From Corynespora cassiicola (lineage: Eukaryota > Ascomycota > Dothideomycetes > Pleosporales > Corynesporascaceae), in NCBI GenBank assembly GCA_022059125.1, contig JAEUWY010000004.1, positions 372,001-436,000 of the forward strand: a DNA stretch of 64,000 nucleotides, in the 5' to 3' direction. Below are positions 35,219 through 46,748 of the stretch, piece after piece. Within the stretch, counting starts at the first letter, position 1; each line of letters begins with the position of its first letter. The notes beneath the pieces are model-generated. The model saw only the letters and a list, made by a program, of their open reading frames with translations, made no database searches and had not been told where the DNA came from. Both the position numbers and the translations under genes were made by a program.

Positions 35219-38200
35219 ATGGCCAGCGATCCTCCTTCAGGCACCGGCCGCCGTGCCCCTCTTGACGCACCCGGTATGTCGACTTGATGCGCTGGCAACT
35301 AGGCGCTGCTAACGGGGTCATCTGCCTGTCCCTCAGCGCTCGAGACCGCTGCATTGCCGCCCTCTCAGCCTCAGCACCAGGGAGCTCCGCCACCCCAAAA
35401 GGCCCTTTGTCGTTATTTTGGTCAATCTTCCGGTATATGCTGACATTCTTTCAACCCTGTGATCACTTGTGATATTGCGAACATGGCCGTCTCCCCCGTT
35501 TCCCCCGTCTCCCCCGTCTCCCCCATCACCAAATTCTCCGACCCCCCCGTGCTTTCATTTGTCGCCCCCGTGGGGGTTCCCCGTCACCTGCCCCCCCCAG
35601 CATTGTCACACATCTTGTCTCGCAGCCTGCATACAATACTGACTTGTCCTTTTCGCCAATGCTGCTAGGGTGCAGATCTGGCGCCGCCTGTCCCTTCAGA
35701 CATGAGGTTTTAGATACAGCGCAGCGGTCAACTGCCGCCATGCCAACGCCTGCGAGCACATCCCAGCCCTCGAGACCGCTCCACCTCCCCGACCCTGCGG
35801 GAGGGAACCCCATTGTGCCGCCGGGGAACGCGCCAGCACGCCAGCGTGCTTCTGTCAATACATCTCGCATCACCCACCGCCCGCTCCCTCAGTCTCAGCT
35901 GGCCGATCCTAGGGCGTATCAATTGTCCCAGCTTCGGCGGAGGTTTGCACCCGAGGAGCGCGACAGAGATGGCCAAACCCTACTAACCTTCCGCCTGCGC
36001 CCGTCTGACCCTGACTTTCCCTTTGAGATGGACGCGCTGCACTGTACCCTCCGAGTCCCCTCGGACTATCCTGCGGGTAAGCCCACGCTTAGAGTAACCA
36101 ACCCAGATATGGCACGCGGATATCAAATCAACGTCGAGCAAGGGTTCGACAGGATTGTCGCCGCTGCCTCTGCATCCTCCACGCTTCTGGCACACCTCAA
36201 TGCCCTCGACAAGCAACTAGAGAAGCTGTTATCGTCCGAGAAAGCTGACACCATCAAAATTGTATCCCATCCACGGAGGCCAGGGGCTGCGGATCCCACC
36301 TATGCCCCTATTGCGGAACATGGACGTCAGCCACCCACGGCCGCAGCCACCGGAACCCACAGTGCTACCCACGACACCCGAACCACGTCGTCTACTGCTG
36401 CTGCTGCTGGTCCTGCGGACCTCTTGCCGAAGCCAGTGTCATCGGCCAAGGCCCCCACTAACATTGTCGCTCACTCAGCTGAGCAGCGGATGCAAGCAAG
36501 CCAGCTGCGCGAGGCTGAAATCAGGCAACTCGAGGCCCGCCTTGGGAAGTTACCTCAATTCTCCAGGTCCCGCGATGGAATTGAGTTCACTATTCCCGTG
36601 GAGCCGCGCAGGAGGAATGACTTGCCCGTCGAACTCCGTGCCGTCAAATTGGTGAAACTCATCGTGCCTGAATCATACAACTTGCTTCCATGTAGGCTTC
36701 AACTTGTGGGCGTCACAGGCGAGGCGGCGCACAATGTCGAACACGCGTTCCACACGAGGGCGACGCAAGCCCCCACTGTGTCTCTGCTGAATCATATCAA
36801 CTATCTGACCCAGAACATGAAGGCAATGGCGCTAGCAAAGGCCAAGGAAACCGATTCGAGCTCAATTGACCACTCGCAGCATCATGCCACCGATGCGACA
36901 TCCGTAGAGCCGGTCAAGGCCGATGATGTTCCAGAGGTGCGATCTACCGGCCATGTGCCTGATCGTCCGCACCTTGTCGTGATTCCGAGGCCTCCTGAAT
37001 GGCAGGTAGCCGAGGGCGACAGCGAAAGCTCTGACAGTCAATCGGATAGCGATGGGGAGGAAATCCCAAACGATACGGCCGCTATTGGCGGCGGCGGCGG
37101 TGGCAGCGGGGCGGGCGCTGCCTCGTCAACACAACTCGATGGTGCTTCCAACCCGGAAAGAGGCATCTTAGTTTCGTTTCCCCACCTCGATCTGCACGGA
37201 ATTGAGTTGCTAGAAATTGGAACGCTAAACATCATTGTGAAGTGCGACCGTTGCAAGGACACCAAGGACATTACGGGTCTGCGGCACCTCTCCGCGGGCG
37301 CCACGCCTCGATCTGAATCTTGCAAGAAATGCGCATTCCCCTATTCGATCGGTAATTTTTCTTTTATCCTGACACTCCAAGATTGCTTCATACATTAACA
37401 CTGACGTGATTTTGAGGTTATCGAGCCGAATTTATGCATGCAAACTCCGTTCGTGCGGGTTACTTGGACCTTGACGGGTGCACCGTTGTGGACATGTTGC
37501 CAAGGTAAATTTATTTATAGCCGCTGCATTTCCGCTGGTCCTAAGTGTGCAATCTAGCTCGTTCATCCCGACGTGCGCCGAGTGCTCGACCGAGTATGCG
37601 CGAACTGGAGTTGTCTCCGTTCGAGGCGAGACTTCGATGGCGTTTTGCCGCCAATGCCATCGCAAGATGAGTAAGAGACCCTTTCGGCATGCCGACCAGG
37701 CTGCCACGTTGTTGTTTTTTTTTGTCCACGGCCATGTTTTAACTAGTGGAACTTGAAGCCTTTCGATTGCCTGAGATCAAATTCCTCCGAATTAGCGCAA
37801 GTGCAGGTAAGGCAGCCCCAGGGAATCATGGGGTCTCTCGCAGCTGTCGGAGATGTCCCCGGTCTCATTCCCCTCCCCACAATCAAGACTGCCAATGCGG
37901 GCACCGAGAAACTCTGTGGGCTAACTTTTTCCCTGGGAACAGTGCGGGCAAGCCAAGCGCCACGACCAAAGAAGGTGTGTAGTCGTTTTTCATCGCATCA
38001 CAGGCACCTTAACCGCCGGCTCATCCCCTGCCTCCCGCCCATCACGAGAACGGGAAAAAAAAAGTTTTGCGAAGAAAAAGTTACTGATCAGAATGATATC
38101 AGCGATCGGAAAACCTAGGCATCGTAGCCGGGACTGAATTGACCAATCGCGGCAGATGTTCGCACTACAAGAAGAGTTATCGCTGGTTCAGGTACGTCAC

Positions 38201-40114
38201 TGCCCTACCAGCAGGGTCTTGGGAACAGCATCTCACGCGAGTCGTCTAGGTTTTCGTGCTGCAACAAGGTGTTCCCGTGCGACAGGTAGGCCACGAGTCC
38301 CCTCCCCCTCCCCCCCCCTTTCCCGCATCCGCGAGATGGCTTCATCACGGACGAAGTCTATCCGCGGCACCTGTCTCAACAAGCGCGATGTTGACGTAGG
38401 CGGCCCAGGTGCCATGACCAGGCAGAGAGCCACGACCTGGAGCACGCAAACAGGATGATCTGGTACGTGCATGCTCATTCCATTACATTTCTTGGTCGGA
38501 TCATGCCATGGAGTCGCGATGCATGGTTTGTATCGTCAGGTGGCCCGAGGTGCTGTGCTGTGTGCGTGTGCGTGCGTGTGTGCGCGTGTGTGTGCGGTAC
38601 CTAGGTCGGCTTGTGTGTTGGCGTTCACCCCCGCATCCCATGGCATGCCATGCCCACGATGCGTGCTCGGTTGGCGACTCTGGGTCAGATCCCCCGCGTC
38701 GTCGACCCCTGCACGCCTTTGCGCCTCACAAGCCCCTCTCGCAACGGTCGAGAGGCCGCCCTGACGAGGCATTCCTTCAGCTCGTCTGCGAACGGCTTGA
38801 TTTTCGGAGCATTCTTGCTGACATCTCTTTTAGTGGATTTTGTAAGTGCAACCGTTCGCTCGCTCGCCCGCCTATTGCTGTTGCTACTATTGTCTGTTCG
38901 TCCTTGCATGTCCTGTATGCGTCAGCTGGACGCAGCTGTTGAGGCTTCGATAACGATTCATTCCTAATGGCGCGACCGTGGCACTGACATGTGAACCCCG
39001 TCGACAGGTTCCCGAGAGCAAAACTATCGACCCAAGGACTGCGGCATCTGCCACGCCTGGCTCACCGTTCGGCCGAGTAAGGGCTTCTGGGAAGGTGGTC
39101 AAGGTACGTCTACCGTGTTTTCATTGTTCTCGCCTTGGATATGGCAAGCCACGCCCCGCGGCAATGCTCGCCCTCGTACACGCGCGCGCGCGCAGGCGGG
39201 AGAATTGTCATGCGCATCATGAGGCCATCCATCACCCTCGGCCCGACTGCTCTCGATACGGGTAGGGGCTCGCATCCGACGCAGCAAAGGGGCTGGCTCG
39301 GGTATTCCCATCGACACATGGAAATTGCCATGTTATGCCGGCCCGAGTCAGGATGTCCCTCGACAGCTGCCCAAGGGGGGGGCCTGGAAAAGGGTGGTTT
39401 CGGCCAGAGCACTCGCATCATGGCACAACGGTTCCGCCCCTGTATCAGGGAAAAAGCCCGCTGTTCCGCCGTCGTGAGAGAAACAGGGCCGTGCAAACAC
39501 TCGTGGTTCCCCTGGCTTGCGCAAACGCTATTTCTCGTCGAAGCATCCTAATCTGGCCCTGACGTTCCCTGTGCGGACATGCGAGGCACCACTCTTCCAA
39601 GGAGGACGCGGTTTTCAGCGTCAGGTGGCCCTGCCCCCGGATCGGCACAATGCAGTCGAGCCCACAATAGGGCTGACTCTGTGTCGCTCGAGTCGAGCCA
39701 GCGATCGACAGTCGTGGTCGTTTCCGGATGCGCGGGATTCCCCCTCCAGGAAACCTACGCGCATCTCCACGTTTTCTGTTTGCTTCAGGGACTGGATTTT
39801 TTGCGGAGAAGCTTTACCTCACCCCCAGGGCCACTCGTCGGATATCTGTCATAATCCCACATTACCCCATTCATTACATGTATCATGACGTGAGCGCGAC
39901 TGACGATCTTTTGCTTCGGCACGCAGGTACAAGGGATCAGAGGAAGATGTCTCGAAAAGGTAAACCGATCCACCCGCGCACCGCCCCATACCCCAGCCAT
40001 GCTACTCTCATTACGCGCAATCAACGCAGGCATGGACGAGACGAAACGATGTGCTGACTGCGTGCAGACCCACGAAAATACAAGCGAATTCAGGGTTCAA
40101 AGTCAGCCACCTGA
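35219..40114 (+). CDS. CCCH and CHY-type zinc-finger protein, 14 exons
   Basis: Exons: 35219-35273, 35337-35432, 35669-37351, 37417-37504, 37558-37670, 37747-37806, 37943-37974, 38103-38191, 38250-38285, 38409-38462, 38834-38841, 39008-39103, 39927-39959 and 40068-40114. They total 2490 nt, 829 residues, all phases consistent. Residues 43-62 form a CCCH finger (C-x8-C-x5-C-x3-H) assembled across the second intron. Residues about 100-420 include two blocks resembling RWD folds (LRPSDPDFPFEMDALHCTLR and FTIPVEPRRRNDLPVELRAV). CxxC zinc ribbons follow (CDRCKD, CKKCAF, CAECS, CRQC). From about residue 726 comes a CHY finger (PF05495): GRCSHYKKSYRWFRFSCC, CDRCHDQAESHDLEHANRMI, CGFCSREQ, DCGIC, ending in a basic MSRKDPRKYKR tail. 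Probably an RNA- or protein-binding regulator; function inferred only. Its 3' introns are unusually long, up to 823 bp. Confidence 0.88.
35491..35526. repeat. CCCCCGTCT repeats in an intron
   Basis: Four near-perfect 9-bp units inside the 236-bp second intron of the CCCH-CHY gene. Confidence 0.8.
38834..38841 (+). other. 8-nt micro-exon (exon 11 of the CCCH-CHY gene)
   Basis: Bases T-GGA-TTT-T sit between an acceptor (CTCTTTTAG) and a canonical donor (GTAAGT). They complete two cysteine codons and supply Gly-Phe, giving the C-G-F-C of the CHY-finger motif MICGFCSREQ. Without them the motif loses its zinc-binding cysteine pair and the frame breaks. Inferred from family pattern and splice sites; no transcript seen. 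Confidence 0.75.
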
Positions 40115-43100
40115 AAAGAAAATTTTCTCTCCTTCGTCCACGGTGGGTGGGCTCGGGTCCCAGCTGAGGGTTGCATTTGGAGTTGAGGATTGCATGTTGG
40201 CGGGTGGAGCCATACATTGAAGCGATTGCGCTTTCCCGCGGGTTTACCGTCGTCGATGAGTCAATCAGGACCCATGATGTTTAATGTCCGGGTAGTGTCC
40301 GTAGTGGAGTCGCCCACGGGTGAAGTCGTCGTTCACAACCGCCAGCCAGCTGCGGATTCGCATGTCTCCCGGGAATGCGGTGGTCCGGCGGCGAACCATT
40401 GTCGACGGCCTTTGCTCGATGGCACGCGGCAGCAGGCCTCATCTCGCTCGTGCAATGCAAATTTCACAATGGCAATCTTCTAGAAGGTCTCTAACTGCAA
40501 CCGGCTGACCGTCGACCAGTCGACCGGAATCAAACGGATCCACTCGTGCCATGGCCAAGCTTTTTAGATCGTCCCTGATTTGCGGGCTAATGCAACCTTT
40601 TCCCAAGTCGGCAGCTCGAACGCATCGTGCGGTTCGGTTTGACGCGCGGATCCGCAACGCAGCCAGCGGCCTGCTTCACGTGCATTTCTGCAACACGGCC
40701 AACAGCCCTTTCTCGAACGCGGGCCCTGGATGTTGATGCAACATCATACGATGGCAAAAAAAAAAAAGAGGTGTCATGTCGCCGGGGATTTTGCTGCATA
40801 CGAAAAGCTTTCTCCGACCGGGGGGGGGAGAGGCTCGAGTGTCGGCAGCATGCATCTTGTGTTGCAATTTCCACGTGCGTGCAGCCCGTTAGCGGGGGAG
40901 TGAAGCCGGTCGTGGTGGTGGTGGTGAGGTGAGGCGTCCGAGCGGTCTCCGAGCTTTTCTCGTGCGGCATGGTCGTTCGATGTATGTTGCTACCCAACCC
41001 AAGGCGCTTGACAAGAATTTCCTTCTCGAGCCCCGTCCCGCATGTCCTCTAACGGCCTAAAGGCATTGTGCTGCGAAAAAAAAAAACCACGCATGCGTTT
41101 GGCCCTTTTCTGAACGCCTGACAGCGGAGGGTGGGTACCGAGCCTTGCCCGAACCGAACGAGACTTGTCCATTTTTTTCTCCAGCACACGATATCTTCCC
41201 GGGTGCTCAAGGCCAGGCTGAGCTGAGAGCCGCGTCTGCCCGACCGCCCGTCCCCACCTTTCTTTTTTCTTCCTCAGCCACTCTTCCTGTCTGCCCGGCC
41301 CGCCTGAGATGAAAAAAATAACCTGGGCACAGGCAGTCGGACGCTGGGCTTACCCGCAAATGGCCCCGCTAACGCGTACCTCCCGCGCCCAACTAGCCAC
41401 AGTTCTAGCCCTCTGGCGGAAAACCCCACCCACAGCAAAGCCTCACCGCCCACGCAACACCTGAGCACGCGGTCTGGCACGTGAACGCGCCTTTACGTAC
41501 GACCCCCCAATCCCAGTATCCGCTTTTTTCTCCTGCTCCCACGCACGCACGAGCGTAACGCGCGCGCGCGAGAGACAGGCGACAGGCGACTCCCGTCCGC
41601 GCTCGCTCGCTCTCTCGTCGAACCAAGAAAGCGAGCGAGAATCCCTCCGGGAGATAAGATGGGGGGTGGGTGGTCCCCACTACCAGCCGGCGGTGACGGT
41701 CGCGATAATGCGATACAGGCCTGCTTCGATAGGTTGGCAGAGGTTTGCGATGCAACCGCGGGCTGACCTTTTTTTTTTTCTCTCTCTCTTTCTTTCTTTC
41801 TTGCTCTGGCCTTGCTTTTGCCTCGCCTTGCTCACCGCACCGCTGTTGCCCTAGACCCTGCGTCGCGCTAATCGGGCACCGCGCCGGGTGTTTGATGCTG
41901 CCAAACAGTGTGCGTACGTGCGTGCGTGCGTGCTTCTGGATGGCTGGTCTCGCGGAGGTTTACGTCGAATCGTCTCTGGTCGCTAGGTCTCGTTCGAGAA
42001 GCAAGTCGCACGTCTCAGCAGTGGAGGGGGACCAAAAAAAAAAAAAGTTTCAACGACATCACACATGGCATGGCAGGGTAATTCGGACGCGCAGAATCTT
42101 TAAACTTTGGCTTGGGTGTGGTTGGTGCTGTTGGTCTACAGTATGATGCGACGGCAAAGTCACACACCCTCACACACACACATACACCCCCCTCCCCCCC
42201 GCCACTTTGGCAAGGCCCCCTCGCTTGGTTGGAAAAGGCGCCTTGGGTGTATTTCCGAGCGCGGAGGCGATGCATGTGCCAGTCAGTCCGTCCATCCGCC
42301 CTCATTCCCTCGCTCCCTTTTCAATTTGCCATTTTGCTCGTGAGCGAGTTGACAAGGCCGATTGATTGCATTGGCATCGCACATGGACTCGCGGTGTGCG
42401 TGTGGACGGACGGACAGCGGTCTGTGTTGTGTAGGTAGCAAGCATTAGTTTTGGTCAACGTGACGGGGCGCTTCGGGATGTGGGGCCTTTCCATCCCCCT
42501 CCCCCCTTGGACGCTTCCTCATCTTTGCTCGCTCTGCTTTTTCTTCTTCGCTGCTGGGGGGGGGGAGGGGAGGGGGGCTGGGATTGTCCTAGCCGGGTGC
42601 GAGGAATCGAGGGGCGGGTTGTTTGGAGCACGGCCGCGCAGCGCAGCAGCAGCAACAGCATGCCGTCGTAGTCGGAGGTGGGTTACCCACCACACCCCGG
42701 CGGGAAGCTTGCTTTAGTCATCTGTATGGTTTTTTTTGTGACGACGGGGGGTCTGTGGGTTGAGGGTAGGTAGGGGGGGGAGGTGACGAGGGTTTTGTTA
42801 CGGGCGTGGGGCGCGCGGACGGGTGCACATGCCGGCCTCTGCGACTTTGCTTTCTGCCAGAGAGAGAGAGAGAGAGGCACGGGAGTGTTCGAGATGGCAT
42901 GGCGATGCGAAGGGGGGGGGTCCCCGATGGGTGGCAGAGTGAGGCGTACATTGGGCCCGACTGACCGACGACGACGACGACGGCGGCGAGAAATGGCCTT
43001 GTGTCTAGACTATGGCTAACGGGGGCGTGAGCAGTAGCGCGTCTCCCCTTCCCTGTCCCAAATGTTTGTTTACAAGCAATCGATGGAGTGATGCCATCTA

Positions 43101-43520
43101 TGTTGATATCGCTTTGTTCTTCGGAATGTTTTCTTTGGCTGGTGGAGGCATGGGCTGAACGGTGAGTGAGCGCATGTAAGCCCATTGCTTTCCCAGCGAT
43201 CGCTCAGGGATACAACAGATCTCGTCCAGATCGTATGGCGCCTTTGCAGTCATCACGAGCACCCTCCCCCAAGCCTGGCCCGACCGCAACGAAATATCCA
43301 TGTGTTTTGTTTTTTTTGTTGCTGTTGTTGTAGTCGGTGTTGATGGTTGCTTTTCCCCTTCCCCACCATCTCCTCCACCCGTGCACATTCCCAGCAAAGC
43401 GGACGCTCCGGAGCCTCCTCCACCGCTCTCTCCACATCCCCTTGTTTTGTTTCATTGCTTTTACAAAAAGCCCGCTCGAGTGCGGTGTTGACGTGCGCCT
43501 GCAAAACACGCAATACAGTG

Positions 43521-43550
43521 GGCATGGCATGGCATGGCATGGCATGGCAT
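43521..43550. repeat. (GGCAT)6 microsatellite
   Basis: Six perfect GGCAT units in the gene-poor region. Confidence 0.95.
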
Positions 43551-43944
43551 GACAGCCACGGCGCCCCGGCCTCGCCATCCGACCACATACATAGACTGTA
43601 CATATACGACCGCCCGCCCACGGCACATGAGTGGACAGAACTTTGCGCCGACGACACATGACCCTCGTCCGCCTCTACGCCTGCCAATGTAAAGCAGTGG
43701 TGGTGGTGAGAAGGGTCGGTCGGTCGGTGGGCGGAAGGCGGTACGCAGACCGCTCAAACGCCCGCATGCACACCTGTCTGGGCCGGGCAGCTCGCGACGT
43801 TGTGGCATCCTTTGCCCTGCATATGCGGTCGCGGGCGGGGGGACCGGGGGAGGATTTGACAGGTGGACTTGGACTGCAATGGAGATGCGACTTTTGCGTA
43901 TCCTATCATCAAACGCGTGGAGGCTTACCATACAGTTGCCGAGC

Positions 43945-44002
43945 ACCACACACATACACATACACACACACACTCTCTCTCTCTCTCTCTCTCCCTCTCT
44001 CC
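43945..44002. repeat. (CA)n(CT)n compound microsatellite
   Basis: About 29 bp of interrupted CA followed directly by about 29 bp of CT repeats. Confidence 0.95.
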
Positions 44003-44431
44003 TATCCTGTCCACTGTGGAGAGTGCGTGTGGCGGATTGGCGGGTGCTGCGTGGACACCGCTCGCGCTGTGCTGTGCTGTCCTGTGCTGACCTGTGCTGT
44101 CCTGTGCCCTGCTGATCTCGTTTCCGCATGCCAGGTCGCTATCCAGCCAAACAGACGGATGGAGAGAGATGGATGGCCCGTGGATTCCACCGCGCACGCG
44201 GGTGCCGAGGTTGGCGGGCTTGTACATGCCCATCAACCTTCCCCCCCCGGTTTGAGATGAGGTCTTGTGATGGAGCGGCATGCAGACCTGCCATACTGGG
44301 TGACTCGGCCCTGAGCAAAGGAGCAGTGGGCAGTGGCCAGCGGCCAGTGTCTGCCAGTGTCTAGAACAGGGCGGGCGGCGTGGACTCGGGTCTGCGGGTC
44401 GATGGGAGCCCGGCTTGTTGGTACCGAAGTA

Positions 44432-44469
44432 GGGGATGGGATGGGATGGGATGGGACGGGATGGGGGGG
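44432..44469. repeat. (GGGAT)n repeat
   Basis: About six GGGAT units, one with a T-to-C change, ending in a G run. Confidence 0.9.
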
Positions 44470-46748
44470 AGGGCTACGCGCGCGCGCGGAGGTACCTACC
44501 GTGGTACATTTGGCGCAGGGCACGAGGGCGGACGGGAGGCATAGTGTGGTGTGGTGGAGTGTGTTGGCTGTGCCTGGCGTGGATGCGTGGATGGCATGTC
44601 TGGAGGCGGAGCCGCGGGCCTGCGCCTTTTCCCAGCCCGAGTCGACCGACTGGTCGCGTCCAAAAGGTACCCGTGCCGTAACGCTTGCTACGGGGCTTGT
44701 ACGTACGTACTGTGGTGGAGTGGACGGAGAAATCATTGTGCGCGCGATACAAGCTTCCTGCGTCTGCTACTACCACCCTCTGCTCCTCCCGGATTCATGT
44801 AACGGAACCGGTGGCTAAGCTATCTTCCTTCAGCCAGCCCGCAAGAGAGAGGCCCTGCCTGCGGCGGGTGCGCTGCTGGACAGAGAATGGTCTCCGCTCG
44901 CCCTTTCGCCTGGCCCTTTCCGTTTCCCCTTCTTGTACCCTTCCCCCGCGCCTCTCTCTCCGCCTTTTGCTGCTAATGGCGGAGGTGGAGAAACTAGGCC
45001 TCGCCCACCGGGCTGCAGACATGCTGGGCGAGCAGAATTTCGAGGGATCATCAGGGTTTCGGGGCTAACGGGGAAACAAGATGGGGACGCTGAGTGGAAC
45101 CTGACCGTTTTGTTTTTTTAAATCGGGGTGGTCAGAGGCGTGATGACGAGGGTGTGGGTTGGGCCATGGGGCGTGTGATGGGGTTTCGGGGCTTGTTGGA
45201 CCGAGTGTCGGCAGAGTTTGCGGCGCCGTTTCATGCCGTGGATGGGGGGCGTGACTAATGGATTTAGGAGGGCTGAGGTTGGTTACTATGCTGAAAAGGG
45301 TGGGTATGGGATTTTTGGAAGGTTCGTGGCGCGTGTGGTGGGTGGTGGGTGTGATCTGAGTATCGGGGAGTGGTTGTGTGCAAGGGGCCTGTGGCCATAG
45401 CATTATCTGCTGGGAGGAGATCCCGCATCTTTGTTTAGTAGCAGAAGACTAAGGATAGCGGAGAATTTACTAACTTGTAGAGGTGGAGATGATCGTCCTA
45501 CAATACCCATCTTTCCGGACTTGGCTTGCTTGTTAGCATTCACCCGTTCGCCTCGTTCATCTATTGCTGAGCAAGCCATTATCCGTGTGTTGTATTTTGT
45601 AGGGCTCCATTTAACATGATAACCAGAAGGGTGGGAATCGATCCAATATGGAAATCATGCATATCTGGTAGGATCATCCAGATCAGCTCCTGCGCCGTAC
45701 CCTCCTGCTGGTCAAAGTACACTCTTCCGTCATTCATGCGGTATTCGGTAACGGCAAATCACTTTGAGATTTTTTTCGATTGAATCGGGCTTGGATTGTA
45801 TGATGATCTGCGCTAATTTGTTGCTGTACGTAGGAGCATGTGTATCAAGTCAGTATCGTAGTACATGCTCTTCACGCACACTCCTCCTTCGCTCATGTGT
45901 ACGCGCCACATAATGACGGAAGTAACCTTTTGTACTCATATGGGAGCATACAATGGAAGGCATAATTCACGTGAAGCGTTTCCAGAATACACTTTTTAGA
46001 AATACGAGCATTGTGCTAGTCGTCTTGAACCGCCAAACCCCATGTGCAGCTGCAGCAAGGCCCATGTGCGACCTAGACTTAAGCCTGAACGGATACATTC
46101 CCATAGTAGGGATGCACAGAAAGGGCGAGAGCAACCATGGAAAAGGAAGTTGTTCATCTCTAAGGTGACATACTGTTCTTCAACAGGGTGGTCAGCGTTG
46201 GCCGCCAGAGCAAGGGCGTTTCCTTGCGCTAATGATGAGCGTCAACAGCAAGTGTAAACCAGATGATGGAAATAAACATGATTGATAAGGCAAGACTAAG
46301 AACGATGGAGATCATTCCGCCTAGTGAACACCCGGAATGGCCGGAGGGTAATCAGAAATGTGGCTGGCTGTAGGGATGGACTATCCTGCTTTGCTCTTTC
46401 AGATCAGCAAGTGCAACATTCTACAATGCAACCCTTGTCTTACGTTTTGTCAACAGAAAATATCTCTTCAGATCGTTTTGTCAAGTTGATCTACGAGTTT
46501 CCATTCCACACAAATAATACACCCGAGTGTACAGTCAAAACATTCAGAACACAGATGATTTCGTAGCACATGCCCTGAGCGTTTCATTGCAACCGTCTAT
46601 ATGGTATATACGGCAGGCACTAGATGCCGACCTTTAACATGTCATTAGGATCACTGCCGCAAGCGTGATTCGAAGTTGAGGCCAACATGTCGCAACAATT
46701 CCGATCCCGGATCGGCATTTCGTACTACTTCATAGCCTTGCGCTTCGC

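Larger units (their letters stand above)
40115..46748. other. 6.6-kb gene-poor, microsatellite-rich region
   Basis: It lies between the 3' ends of the CCCH-CHY gene (+) and CCT5 (-). 40.1-45.4 kb is GC-rich and dense in simple repeats: A/T runs, (TTTC)n at about 41770-41810, (GTGC)n at 41918, (AG)9 at 42859-42876, (CA)n(CT)n, (GGCAT)6 and (GGGAT)n. 45.4-46.7 kb is AT-richer. ORFs up to 222 codons (for example minus 43461-44129) are translated repeats. No gene, tRNA or transposon was recognised. Confidence 0.55.

Noticed and set aside
43461..44260. Long ORFs on both strands (222 and 209 codons)
   Set aside because: They are translations of the GGCAT and CA/CT microsatellites and surrounding low-complexity sequence.
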